DNA of 11,912 nucleotides, taken from positions 1-11,912 of the forward strand of contig JAKEIJ010000106.1 of the NCBI GenBank assembly GCA_022545805.1. The letters are read 5' to 3'. Positions 1 through 6,931 of this stretch are shown here, piece after piece; the stretch's first letter is position 1; the number at the start of each line of letters is the position of its first letter. The position numbers were made by a program, and so were the translations under genes. This DNA comes from Nitrosotalea sp. (GTDB lineage Archaea; Thermoproteota; Nitrososphaeria; Nitrososphaerales; Nitrosopumilaceae). The notes under the pieces were generated by a model. The model was not told the DNA's origin. It saw only the letters and a list, made by a program, of their open reading frames with translations, and ran no database searches.

Positions 1-261
1 AAGGCGTTATACAATGCAGCATATGAAGACCCAGAGAGCTTCGACGAGGTAAGCTCTGCAATATCTAATACCATTACACAGATAGCAGCTGCCGTAGAAC
101 CAGAGGTCTCTGATAGTGATCTAGACGGCTTGATTCAGGCAGTCATGAAAGCAGTGGATGAGAAAAGCAAAGAGACTGAGGAAGCCAAGGCAAAACACCT
201 CGAAGACAAGGCCAAGACTTCAAAAAAACCATCTGAAAAACCTAAAAAATCAAAGAAATAA
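1..261 (+). CDS. 3' end of an unrecognised protein with Lys-rich C-terminal tail (partial)
   Basis: Reading frame 1 is open from the first base to a TAA at 259-261, giving the last 86 residues of a protein whose start lies outside the window. About the first 60 residues are acidic and probably helical, rich in Ala, Glu, Asp and Ser. The last 25 or so turn into a Lys/Ser/Pro tail that ends KPKKSKK and is likely disordered. I do not recognise the family, and no catalytic or metal-binding motif is visible in this fragment. I prefer this frame to the overlapping frame starting at 158 because it is open to the window edge and has normal amino-acid composition. The basic tail could bind nucleic acid, but that is only a guess. 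Confidence 0.7.
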   Translation, partial: KALYNAAYEDPESFDEVSSAISNTITQIAAAVEPEVSDSDLDGLIQAVMKAVDEKSKETEEAKAKHLEDKAKTSKKPSEKPKKSKK

Positions 262-293
262 CCGTTCATGTCATAGAAGAACCCTCATATTGG

Positions 294-299
294 TTAAAT
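294..299 (+). promoter_or_regulatory. Possible TATA box for the Cys-rich miniprotein
   Basis: TTAAAT lies 29 bases before the ATG at 323, the same spacing seen for the other promoters in the window. It is short and AT-rich by chance alone, so support is mainly positional. Confidence 0.35.
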
Positions 300-322
300 G
301 CAATCTGATCTTCAGAAGAAAT

Positions 323-436
323 ATGCAAACCCATTGTGAATGCGGCATCTGTGGTCATGTATCTGAAACAGAATGCATCTCAAAAGAATGCAAATGTTGC
401 ATCAACTTTCACATGCGCTCAGGCCCAAAAAAATAA
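323..436 (+). CDS. 37-residue Cys-rich miniprotein, probably metal-binding
   Basis: The product has seven Cys in 37 residues (C5, C7, C10, C18, C23, C25, C26) plus His at 4, 12 and 30, arranged as CxCxxCG, then C-x4-C-x-CC-x3-H, with a basic end. This density suggests one or two bound zinc ions or an iron-sulfur site; the actual ligand set cannot be told from sequence. The frame is open upstream to an ATG at 158, but that longer version overlaps the preceding gene and has an implausible Arg/Asn-rich N-terminus. I therefore chose the ATG at 323, which has a TATA-like element 29 bases upstream and would give a leaderless mRNA. No family is recognised. The regular Cys pattern makes it a credible gene despite its size. 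Confidence 0.6.
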   Translation: MQTHCECGICGHVSETECISKECKCCINFHMRSGPKK

Positions 437-490
437 TCTAATTTTTCTGTTGATACAGATGTTTTTGTATACAATCTAAATTCTTTAGAT

Positions 491-497
491 TTAAATA
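491..497 (+). promoter_or_regulatory. TATA box of threonine synthase
   Basis: TTAAATA lies 29 bases before the ATG at 520. Archaeal transcription starts about 25 bases downstream of the TATA centre, which puts the first transcribed base at or next to the start codon, so the mRNA is probably leaderless. Confidence 0.6.
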
Positions 498-519
498 CGA
501 ACCAACTAAATTTTGCATA

Positions 520-1851
520 ATGCAGTCACAAGCATATCTGCAATGTATAGATCCAGCATGTGGACTACAATACCCTGTAACAGATACCCGAATTGAATGT
601 GAAAAGGGTCACTTGCTTGATGTAAAATATAGTTCCGTTCCATCACCTTCATTAAAAGAAGTATTTTACAAACGCAGAAATCACTCTAATAACATCTTCA
701 ACGAAAGTGGAGTATGGCGTTTTCGTGAACTGTTAAACTTTTGTCAGATAGATACAGAAAATATTGATCAATGTTCAAAATATCTAGTTTCATTAGATGG
801 TGCAGAGGGAAGACTATCAAAACCGTATCACATGTCTCGAGTCTCACAATATGTTGGATTACAAAACCTATGGCTGCAACCTGAAGGGTACAACCCAAGT
901 GGTTCCTTCAAAGATAATGGAATGACCACAGCTGTGACACATGCAAAACTTGTTAAAATTAAAAAGATAATCTGTGCATCAACTGGAAATACATCGGCAT
1001 CTGCTGCAATGTATGCCGCAAATGAGAACATGGAGTGTGACGTATACATACCAGCAGGCGAGGTCGCACCTGGAAAACTTAGCCAGGCATTCCAGTTCGG
1101 AGCTCAGGTAGTAGAAATCAAAGGAAATTTTGATGATGCGCTAACTGCTTCATTAAAACAGGCAGGACAAGCAGGTGGGTATACTGTAAACTCTGTCAAC
1201 CCGTTTAGAATCGAGGGACAAAAAACAATTGTATTTAGAGCACTGGAATTTTTGGACTGGAATCCTCCGGACTGGATAGTTTACCCAGGCGGTGCACTTG
1301 GGAATACCTCAAGTTGTGGCAAGGCACTCATGGAGTTGTATCAGTGGGGATGGATTAAAAAAATTCCACGTCTTGCAGTTGTAAATTCAGAAGGTGCCAA
1401 TACCTTGTATACGTTGTACAATGGCAAGTTTGAAGATACTGAATTACGATGGAACAAGGGAAGAGCAGATACTGGATTAATCAAACGATATTATGAACAC
1501 ATGGATAAAAATCAGCTAAGACCGAAAACAAAGGCTACTGCAATCCAGATTGCAAAACCTGCCAACATTCTCAAGGGATTGCGAGCACTTGACTTTACAA
1601 ATGGTGTTGTGACCCAGGTATCTGATGCAGAAATGCTAGATGGAATGGCACTTGTTGGTCTAAATGGATTTGACTGTGAGATGGCATCTGGTGCTGTTCC
1701 AGCTGGTGTGAAAAAATTAATTGGTGAAGGAATAATCAAAAAGGACGAAACCGTAGTAGGAATACTGACTGGGCGACAGAAAGATTCTAGCATTCCTGTT
1801 GATTATCACAAAAACCCGCAAAACAAGTTTGCAATTCCGCCAAGATCCTAG
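520..1851 (+). CDS. thrC: Threonine synthase (PLP-dependent)
   Basis: This enzyme converts O-phosphohomoserine to threonine and phosphate in the cytoplasm, the last step of threonine synthesis. The 443-residue protein has the fold-type II PLP signature PSGSFKDNG, with the Schiff-base lysine at K131. An STGNTSAS cofactor-binding loop lies at about 154-161, a Gly-rich phosphate loop PGGALGNTSS at about 256-265, and a CEMASGAVPAG segment near the C-terminus matches the family. The N-terminus carries a small zinc-ribbon-like set (C9, C14, C27, H31), as seen in many archaeal homologues. The ATG fits the TATA spacing. Its TAG shares the palindrome CTAG with the stop of the convergent CNNM-type gene, leaving no intergenic space. 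Cysteate synthase is a close paralogue, but the context and the TKATAIQIAKPAN segment favour threonine synthase. Confidence 0.88.
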   Translation: MQSQAYLQCIDPACGLQYPVTDTRIECEKGHLLDVKYSSVPSPSLKEVFYKRRNHSNNIFNESGVWRFRELLNFCQIDTENIDQCSKYLVSLDGAEGRLSKPYHMSRVSQYVGLQNLWLQPEGYNPSGSFKDNGMTTAVTHAKLVKIKKIICASTGNTSASAAMYAANENMECDVYIPAGEVAPGKLSQAFQFGAQVVEIKGNFDDALTASLKQAGQAGGYTVNSVNPFRIEGQKTIVFRALEFLDWNPPDWIVYPGGALGNTSSCGKALMELYQWGWIKKIPRLAVVNSEGANTLYTLYNGKFEDTELRWNKGRADTGLIKRYYEHMDKNQLRPKTKATAIQIAKPANILKGLRALDFTNGVVTQVSDAEMLDGMALVGLNGFDCEMASGAVPAGVKKLIGEGIIKKDETVVGILTGRQKDSSIPVDYHKNPQNKFAIPPRS

Positions 1852-3107
1852 TTTGTACTTGGAATCTTTTCTATCTTTATGCGAGTTGCCTGGTTGTTTG
1901 CTGCTTCTTCTACAGTCATCTTGACCGATTCTATGACTACTCTGTCACCAGTTCTTGGAATGTCTTTTAATTTGTCATGTAATAGTCCGCTCAATGTAGA
2001 ATAGTCTTCGCCACGCGGAATATCTGATTTTAATATTTCATTTACGGTATCAATCTCAACTTCGCCTGTTGCAAGCATGGTATTCTTGTCAAGCATCTTA
2101 AAGTTGAGCTCTTCCATGTCGGTCTCATCCATGATTTCACCTACAATTTCCTCTAACAGGTCTTCAAGTGTCACACATCCTTCAACACCTCCAAACTCGT
2201 CAACTACAATTGCCATGTGGGTCTGCCTGCCCTGCATCTCTCTAAGCAGCTTGCTTATTCGTTGTTCTTGTGATACAAAGATTGGTTTTCTTGCAAGAGA
2301 TTCAAGTGTGATTATTTTTTCATCTCGTTCCAAATTCTTTAACAGGTCTCTTACGTTTAGTATGCCAATTATCTGGTCTGTTGTATCCTTGTAGAGTGGT
2401 ATTCTGGAATAGCCACTTTTACTTATCAGCGGCATTGCATCAAACAAGATCATCTTTGCTGGTAGCATGAACATCTTTGTTCTTGGAGTCATGACTGCAC
2501 GAATTACAATATCATCAAACTTTAGCGCACCATGGACAAGTTCACGTTCATGTTTTTTTAGTGCCTTGTCTTCTAATCCTTGTTCGATTACATTGTAGAT
2601 TTCTTGTTCTGTAATCGGCGGTGGGTGGTATGGACTTTTTAGCATCCACAAAATTCCATGTGTTATCTTTTCAAATAATATCACAAACGGATAAAATATG
2701 TAACTAAAAGTAAGTGTGACACCGCTTATCCACAATGACACTTTGACAGGATTTGCATTACAGTATGATTTTGGTGCATTCTCTCCAAATACTAGAAGTA
2801 TGAATGTCATTATTCCAATTGATATTGCAAGGCCTCCATTTCCAAACATGCCTAGTGCGACTTCGGTGGCAAGTGCAGATGAGCCCACGTTTGCAAGTGC
2901 AGTTCCCAAGTTTATTGTTGCCAGCATTCGATTTGGATTTGATTTTAATTTGGCAAGTGCTGCTGCTCCCCTAACTCTGTCTTTTACAAGTTGGTTTACC
3001 TTGGCCTTGTTTGTTCCAATGAGTGCTACTTCCGCACCGCTAAAGAGGGCAGATAGTGCAACCAACAACCCCAGCAATATTATTTTTAAGATCATTTCTA
3101 TATCCAT
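1848..3107 (-). CDS. CNNM/CorC (HlyC/CorC) family membrane protein with CBS pair
   Basis: This 419-residue integral membrane protein has three parts. A DUF21/CNNM domain (about 1-160) holds several hydrophobic segments, an LFSGAEVAL motif near 21-29 and a GENAPKS motif at 108-114, equivalent to the family's GExxPK. A paired CBS domain (about 200-325) includes VMTPRTKM, SGYSRIPLYK and VVDEFGGVEG, followed by TLEDLLEEIVGEIMDE. A C-terminal CorC_HlyC domain (about 335-415) follows. CNNM and CorC proteins are implicated in Mg2+ (and possibly Na+) transport across the cytoplasmic membrane, with ATP bound by the CBS pair. The older hemolysin name is misleading. The direction and ion here are not shown by sequence. 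The start is ATG with an A-rich TATA-like element about 30 bases upstream. Confidence 0.85.
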   Translation of the reverse strand: MDIEMILKIILLGLLVALSALFSGAEVALIGTNKAKVNQLVKDRVRGAAALAKLKSNPNRMLATINLGTALANVGSSALATEVALGMFGNGGLAISIGIMTFILLVFGENAPKSYCNANPVKVSLWISGVTLTFSYIFYPFVILFEKITHGILWMLKSPYHPPPITEQEIYNVIEQGLEDKALKKHERELVHGALKFDDIVIRAVMTPRTKMFMLPAKMILFDAMPLISKSGYSRIPLYKDTTDQIIGILNVRDLLKNLERDEKIITLESLARKPIFVSQEQRISKLLREMQGRQTHMAIVVDEFGGVEGCVTLEDLLEEIVGEIMDETDMEELNFKMLDKNTMLATGEVEIDTVNEILKSDIPRGEDYSTLSGLLHDKLKDIPRTGDRVVIESVKMTVEEAANNQATRIKIEKIPSTN

Positions 3108-3303
3108 TTGATCAATTACCCCGTTGTAGACCTTTTTTACAATGCATTGACCTAAAACCCGGTGTTTTAATCAGTAAAAGTCTTGATTGAATTTCAAACA
3201 AATTGGTATGTATATTATTTTTGAACTGTCTCTTTTATAAGTTCACATTAGTTTTGTTAGTATCTGCTCTTTGGCAGGAATCTATTGAAAACAATCTGTT
3301 ATC
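3108..3303. other. Non-coding gap between two minus-strand genes
   Basis: These 196 bases hold no credible ORF on either strand. They contain the proximal promoter of the CNNM-type gene, the palindrome CAATGCATTG (3140-3149), a 6-base inverted repeat TAAAAC-CCGGT-GTTTTA (3153-3169), and a strong minus-strand TATA-like sequence TATAAAAG (plus-strand 3232-3239). The last would start a transcript near 3210, about 100 bases before the gene. I see no tRNA or other known RNA. Confidence 0.5.
3133..3139 (-). promoter_or_regulatory. Weak TATA-like element of the CNNM-type gene
   Basis: On the minus strand TAAAAAA ends about 26 bases before the ATG at 3107. It is A-rich and not a canonical box, but it sits at the right distance. 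A perfect 10-base palindrome CAATGCATTG (3140-3149) abuts its upstream side, where the BRE would be. Confidence 0.3.
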
Positions 3304-4353
3304 TTATTTCTTTGCAAAGTGCTCTTCAAGTAGTCTTTTCTTTTCTTCCATGTGGAATAATTCTTCGGTATGTTTGAAAGCGTCTTCTCTTTTTCTCTTG
3401 AATAGCATTGCCTGCATCAGAAGATGATTTTCAGGGACTACAATACCTGTCTGATCATCAGAATATGTTAATTTTACAGTATCATCTTGAACTTCAGTTA
3501 CATCTGCATGGATGTGAATCATATTGGTATCCTTGAAATTAAATTTTATAGATTCAGCATAATCTCTGATATCTTTTGTCCCTTTTGCACTGTGCAATAC
3601 AGCAACACCATATTCGTGTTTGTACAAATCCAGAATTTCTTGGACATTTGGTGCAGATCCATCAAATCTAATATCCATGAGGTGTACGTGCATCTGTCTT
3701 GTTGGAACCTTGAAAGCTCGGATAAACAATGGTGTGTCTGCGCCCATGTAGCTTTTTACATCATCATTGTGGTGTGGTCTTCTGGTCCATTCAATTGAAT
3801 CTTTAACTTGGGTCTTTGAATCCTCAAGGTCTGCCCATCTTCTCAACAGTGTTGCATCAAATCGCTTGATCTTTTTTCCGTACTTTTCCTTGAGCGGCTG
3901 CAATATTCGTCCCATACCTGTAACATTGCAGCTTCCCTGCATCACATATTTTGCATCAAATGCCTTTTCATAATTTACACGTGAGTTGAAGATCAGATTT
4001 GCGACAGACTCTTCTCCGCCAATTTTTTCTCCTCCTTGGAAAATTGCATTAACATTTTTTGGCTCATACAATGATTTTTTGTTTGCATATCCCATACCTC
4101 CAGGTGCGGCATCTATCACAAGGTCGCTTTTGGTGATGACATCTTCTATAGCCCCTGCAATTTTGTAATTTTTAAAAGCATCAGTCTTTGTCTTTGGAAC
4201 ATATACATCAAATCCTCGAGATATTGCGTCTGCCACCTTATCATCGGGGGAATATTTACCGACTCCGATAACCTCGATATCCTTGTCGTCTGCTATGAAT
4301 TGAGTAATTCTGCTGCCAATTGAACCGTATCCGTTAACAAAAACTTTTTTCAT
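3304..4353 (-). CDS. gap: Glyceraldehyde-3-phosphate dehydrogenase, archaeal type II
   Basis: This is the phosphorylating GAPDH of archaea, which interconverts 1,3-bisphosphoglycerate and glyceraldehyde 3-phosphate with NAD(P)H; in an autotroph it runs mainly towards gluconeogenesis. The 349-residue protein starts with the Rossmann motif NGYGSIGSR (7-15). The catalytic cysteine is C142 within QGSCNVTG, equivalent to the family's SCNTTG. The segments FDATLLRRWADLED and KVPTRQMHVHLMDI are characteristic of the archaeal class and distinguish it from bacterial GapA. The C-terminus ends in a Lys/Glu-rich helix, slightly longer than usual. The ATG has AAATAA about 24-29 bases upstream, suggesting a leaderless mRNA. 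It is divergent from the DsbA-like gene, with 80 bases between start codons. Confidence 0.93.
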   Translation of the reverse strand: MKKVFVNGYGSIGSRITQFIADDKDIEVIGVGKYSPDDKVADAISRGFDVYVPKTKTDAFKNYKIAGAIEDVITKSDLVIDAAPGGMGYANKKSLYEPKNVNAIFQGGEKIGGEESVANLIFNSRVNYEKAFDAKYVMQGSCNVTGMGRILQPLKEKYGKKIKRFDATLLRRWADLEDSKTQVKDSIEWTRRPHHNDDVKSYMGADTPLFIRAFKVPTRQMHVHLMDIRFDGSAPNVQEILDLYKHEYGVAVLHSAKGTKDIRDYAESIKFNFKDTNMIHIHADVTEVQDDTVKLTYSDDQTGIVVPENHLLMQAMLFKRKREDAFKHTEELFHMEEKKRLLEEHFAKK

Positions 4354-4376
4354 AGTTTACTGGTGTGAAATCCCAC

Positions 4377-4382
4377 TTATTT
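4377..4382 (-). promoter_or_regulatory. TATA box of gap
   Basis: Minus-strand AAATAA ends 24 bases before the ATG at 4353, matching the spacing of the other promoters here. Confidence 0.5.
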
Positions 4383-4403
4383 GGCTTACCCCTTTGACAA
4401 GAA

Positions 4404-4411
4404 CTAAATAA
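4404..4411 (+). promoter_or_regulatory. TATA box of the DsbA-like gene
   Basis: CTAAATAA begins 30 bases before the TTG at 4434. Its position supports both the unusual TTG start and a leaderless transcript. It shares the short 4354-4433 region with the divergent gap promoter. Confidence 0.5.
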
Positions 4412-4433
4412 TCTGTAGGCTGCAGTCAAATTC

Positions 4434-5156
4434 TTGAAAGTTCATCTCCCGTCTATAGGGATTGGGGTTGGGGTCATTGTTGCAGTAATAATTGCGGTTT
4501 CACTATTTGGACACGGTATACCAAATCCAATGGCTGTATCTACAGAACAACAGAGTGCTACTTTGGACAAGACTGTATCACAGAATGGTCTGTCTGCAAA
4601 AGATACCCTTAGTCTGTTGATTGACAATACATCACCAGTACTTGGCTCTGACAATGCACCGATTACCATGATAGAGTTTGGTGATTATCAATGCTTTTTC
4701 TGTAACAAATTTTACCATACTATCGAGCCAGATGTTGTCAAAAATTACATTGACACCGGCAAGGTACGTATGGTCTTCAAGGATTTTGTCATCATTGGGC
4801 AGGATTCAGTCAATGCAGCACATGCAGCACACTGTGCACAAGAGCAAAACAAGTTTTGGCAGTACCATGATGAGTTGTACAACAACTGGAATGGGGAAAA
4901 TACCGGATGGGCATCATCTGCCAATCTTCTGAAATTTGCCAAGAATGTGGGGTTGAATGACACCCAGTTTGGCCAGTGCATGGCCCAGTCAAAATACATT
5001 TCTACCGTTCAAGGCAGCCTATCTGATGCAAAGGGGCTTGGCCTTACTGGAACACCAGATTTTTTCATTATAGCTCCTGACAAGACAATAACCAAAATTG
5101 AGGGTGCTCAGCCATTTACCGTCTTTGACGAATTATTCAAATCCAAGCTAAAATAG
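4434..5156 (+). CDS. DsbA-like thiol-disulfide oxidoreductase, membrane-anchored
   Basis: This 240-residue protein has an N-terminal hydrophobic segment (about 8-25) that is either a signal peptide or a membrane anchor. A thioredoxin-fold DsbA domain follows (about 65-238). The redox motif is C87-F-F-C90 inside EFGDYQCFFCNKFY. The family cis-proline is P208 in LTGTPDFFI. Two further cysteines, C134 and C182, lie in the inserted helical region and may form a structural disulfide. The protein probably works outside the cytoplasmic membrane, oxidising or isomerising disulfides of exported proteins; ammonia-oxidising thaumarchaea are known to carry several DsbA-like proteins. The start is TTG, chosen because the signal segment begins there and a TATA box lies 30 bases upstream. 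Its partner and substrate are unknown. Confidence 0.85.
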   Translation: MKVHLPSIGIGVGVIVAVIIAVSLFGHGIPNPMAVSTEQQSATLDKTVSQNGLSAKDTLSLLIDNTSPVLGSDNAPITMIEFGDYQCFFCNKFYHTIEPDVVKNYIDTGKVRMVFKDFVIIGQDSVNAAHAAHCAQEQNKFWQYHDELYNNWNGENTGWASSANLLKFAKNVGLNDTQFGQCMAQSKYISTVQGSLSDAKGLGLTGTPDFFIIAPDKTITKIEGAQPFTVFDELFKSKLK

Positions 5157-5232
5157 TCATAGATTTCATACATATCGCACTAAATTAGCAAAAATTATCA
5201 ATCTTTGAGATCAATATTGACTCTCAAAATCC

Positions 5233-5238
5233 TTATAT
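5233..5238 (+). promoter_or_regulatory. TATA box deciding the start of HMG-CoA synthase
   Basis: TTATAT lies 29 bases before the TTG at 5262. If this is the promoter, the transcript starts near 5260 and the in-frame TTG at 5205 cannot be used. Confidence 0.55.
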
Positions 5239-5261
5239 CTGTAATCGCAAAGCTGAAGCTA

Positions 5262-6656
5262 TTGGCCGCAGGTATAGATGATATTGCTATCTACATCCCA
5301 AAACTGTTTGTAGACGCAAGAGACTTTGCCAAAGCACGTGGAATGGACCCAGACAAGCTCCAGAGAGGCCTTGGCGTATCAAAGATGGCTATCGTAGATA
5401 CTAATCAAGACCCTGCATGTATGGCAGCAAATGCCTGCCTTAGAATCATGGAGAGAAACAAGATCTCGCCAAAAGACGTTGGAAGGCTCTATGTTGCAAC
5501 CGAATCTTCACTTGATGAGTCAAAGGCAATGAACTCGTATGTCATTGGTATGCTAGAACAAGTCTATGGTAATGATTCCTTTGAGCACTGTGGTGGAATA
5601 GAATGCAAGTTTGCATGTGTCAGTGGTTCTTATGCATTGTATGATAATACTAATTGGATTAGGGCAGGAGAGGCAGAGGGCAAATCTGCCATAGTTGTGG
5701 TATCTGATATTGCCAAGTATGATCTTGGTTCAAGTGGTGAATACACTCAAGGCGCAGGTGCTGTTGCCATGTTGTTAAATGACACCCCAAGACTGATGAC
5801 ATTTGATCCTAAAGTTACATCAACTTCTATTAAAAATGAATATGATTTCTACAGACCATTTGGCAAAGAGACCCCGATTGTAAATGGTCAGTATTCCAAC
5901 TTGCTTTACATGATTCAGGTAAAGAAAGCATTGATGGCATACAAGGACAAGGCACTCTCGACTGGTATCATAAAACTAAAGGAAGGAGAAACAATTCTTG
6001 ATTACATTGATTTTGTAAACATGCATCTTCCATACAGCAACATGGGCAAAAAGGCACTGACCTATTTACTAAGACATGAGTGGAGAAGCCTTCCAAGATG
6101 GAAAGGAATTGTAGACAAGATGGGAATGGCGGAACCAGTTCCAAAAGACCCACGCGGTACAATAGAATCAATACTTGCAGATGAAGAGTTTATGCAAAAA
6201 GATCACGAGTTTACAAAGAGGTTTACCATGACAGAAGAATTCCAAGAAGCTTATGATTCTAAACTCGCAAGCTCCCTTATTGCATCGAGCATGGTAGGAA
6301 ATCTGTATACTGCATCACTTTACATGGGCTTTAGAAGTTGCCTGGAATTTGAATTCCAAAAGGGTCCTGACCTTGAAGGCAAGAGATTTGGATTTGGCTC
6401 TTACGGTAGTGGAAGTAGCGCAATGGTCTTTAGCGGTGTTGTCATGCCAACATACAAGGAAATTGTCAAGAATATGAACCTGGAGGCCGAAATTGGCGAT
6501 AGAAGAAAGGTATCACTTGAGGAATATGAACAGATCCACGAAAGCAAACTCAGTCCAACACAAAACATCCTAGATGGTAAGAAGGAGTTTGTTTTAGTAG
6601 GAGTTGGAAGCAGTCCAGAGTTGCGTGGCCAGCGCAAGTATGTCTTCAATGACTGA
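5262..6656 (+). CDS. Hydroxymethylglutaryl-CoA synthase
   Basis: This enzyme condenses acetyl-CoA with acetoacetyl-CoA to HMG-CoA, the committed entry to the mevalonate pathway for archaeal isoprenoid lipids. From the TTG at 5262 it has 464 residues and begins MAAGIDDIAIYIPK, the usual start of the family. An upstream in-frame TTG at 5205 would add 19 residues that cover the TATA box, so I reject it. The catalytic triad is visible: E81 (ATESSLDESKA), nucleophile C119 (KFACVSGSYAL) and H255 (NMHLPYSNMGKKA). The C-terminal GSYGSGSSAMVFSG segment is typical. The length and these motifs resemble bacterial and eukaryotic enzymes more than the roughly 350-residue form common in other archaea. The small gene after it overlaps its stop. 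Confidence 0.9.
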   Translation: MAAGIDDIAIYIPKLFVDARDFAKARGMDPDKLQRGLGVSKMAIVDTNQDPACMAANACLRIMERNKISPKDVGRLYVATESSLDESKAMNSYVIGMLEQVYGNDSFEHCGGIECKFACVSGSYALYDNTNWIRAGEAEGKSAIVVVSDIAKYDLGSSGEYTQGAGAVAMLLNDTPRLMTFDPKVTSTSIKNEYDFYRPFGKETPIVNGQYSNLLYMIQVKKALMAYKDKALSTGIIKLKEGETILDYIDFVNMHLPYSNMGKKALTYLLRHEWRSLPRWKGIVDKMGMAEPVPKDPRGTIESILADEEFMQKDHEFTKRFTMTEEFQEAYDSKLASSLIASSMVGNLYTASLYMGFRSCLEFEFQKGPDLEGKRFGFGSYGSGSSAMVFSGVVMPTYKEIVKNMNLEAEIGDRRKVSLEEYEQIHESKLSPTQNILDGKKEFVLVGVGSSPELRGQRKYVFND

Positions 6657-6858
6657 TTCTAGTAACAAAAATCGATCTCGACGATCAAAGCAAATCAACA
6701 AAAAGGATATAAAATCAGAATTGCCCTTGGATATCATGAAAGACCGTTCAATGCCAATTTGTTTTACAGCTGAACAATATGCAAAAATTGAACAGATTGC
6801 AAAGCAAAGAGGGATGTTAAACGCAGGCCAGCTTCTCGAAGAAGCACTGGAACAATAA
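6649..6858 (+). CDS. Small basic protein with ribbon-helix-helix-like C-terminus
   Basis: The product is a 69-residue protein (72 if the ATG at 6640 is used). Its N-terminal half is polar and basic, rich in Ser, Lys, Arg and Asn. The second half reads as a short strand (PICFT), a helix (AEQYAKIEQIAKQRG) and a second helix (NAGQLLEEALEQ), the layout of the MetJ/Arc/CopG-type ribbon-helix-helix fold. That would make it a dimeric DNA-binding protein, but the assignment is by eye and no family is recognised. The start overlaps the last codons of HMG-CoA synthase (stop at 6656) in another frame, and there is no own TATA box, so the two genes are probably cotranscribed and translationally coupled. 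A longer TTG start at 6604 has no support. Confidence 0.6.
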   Translation: MTDSSNKNRSRRSKQINKKDIKSELPLDIMKDRSMPICFTAEQYAKIEQIAKQRGMLNAGQLLEEALEQ

Positions 6859-6861
6859 ACC

Positions 6862-6879
6862 TGAGAACACACGTTCTCA
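6862..6879. repeat. Perfect 7-base inverted repeat, hairpin or operator
   Basis: TGAGAAC (6862-6868) and GTTCTCA (6873-6879) are exact inverted copies around a 4-base centre. The element sits 4 bases after the stop of the small basic gene and about 21 bases before the TATA box of the next gene, and is followed by a T-rich run. It could be a 3' hairpin or a binding site for a dimeric regulator of the zinc-finger cassette. Confidence 0.5.
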
Positions 6880-6900
6880 AATCTTTTCCTTTATGATAAC

Positions 6901-6908
6901 TATTTAAT
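6901..6908 (+). promoter_or_regulatory. TATA box of the zinc-protein cassette
   Basis: TATTTAAT begins 31 bases before the ATG at 6932, predicting a leaderless or nearly leaderless mRNA that covers both small zinc-protein genes. Confidence 0.55.
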
Positions 6909-6931
6909 GGATTTAATGTTGTAAAAATATC

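Noticed and set aside
158..436. Longer form of the Cys-rich miniprotein starting at 158
   Set aside because: The first 55 residues overlap the upstream gene out of frame and have a noise-like composition; only the part from 323 has the Cys pattern.
2716..3111. Plus-strand ORF of 131 codons
   Set aside because: It is opposite the DUF21 membrane domain; its Ala/Ser/Pro composition is the complement of a hydrophobic coding sequence.
3203..3427. Plus-strand ORF of 74 codons across the gap and the gap 3' end
   Set aside because: It is hydrophobic and Ser-rich by complement, overlaps GAPDH coding sequence, and has no recognisable domain. A plus-strand TATA reading at 3233-3240 is shared with the minus-strand box.
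5205..5261. N-terminal extension of HMG-CoA synthase as a membrane anchor
   Set aside because: The hydrophobic stretch is only the translation of a promoter region, and the family starts at GIDDI.
6604..6648. TTG start at 6604 for the small basic gene
   Set aside because: It would overlap HMG-CoA synthase by more than 50 bases with no promoter or ribosome site; ATGs at 6640 and 6649 are better.
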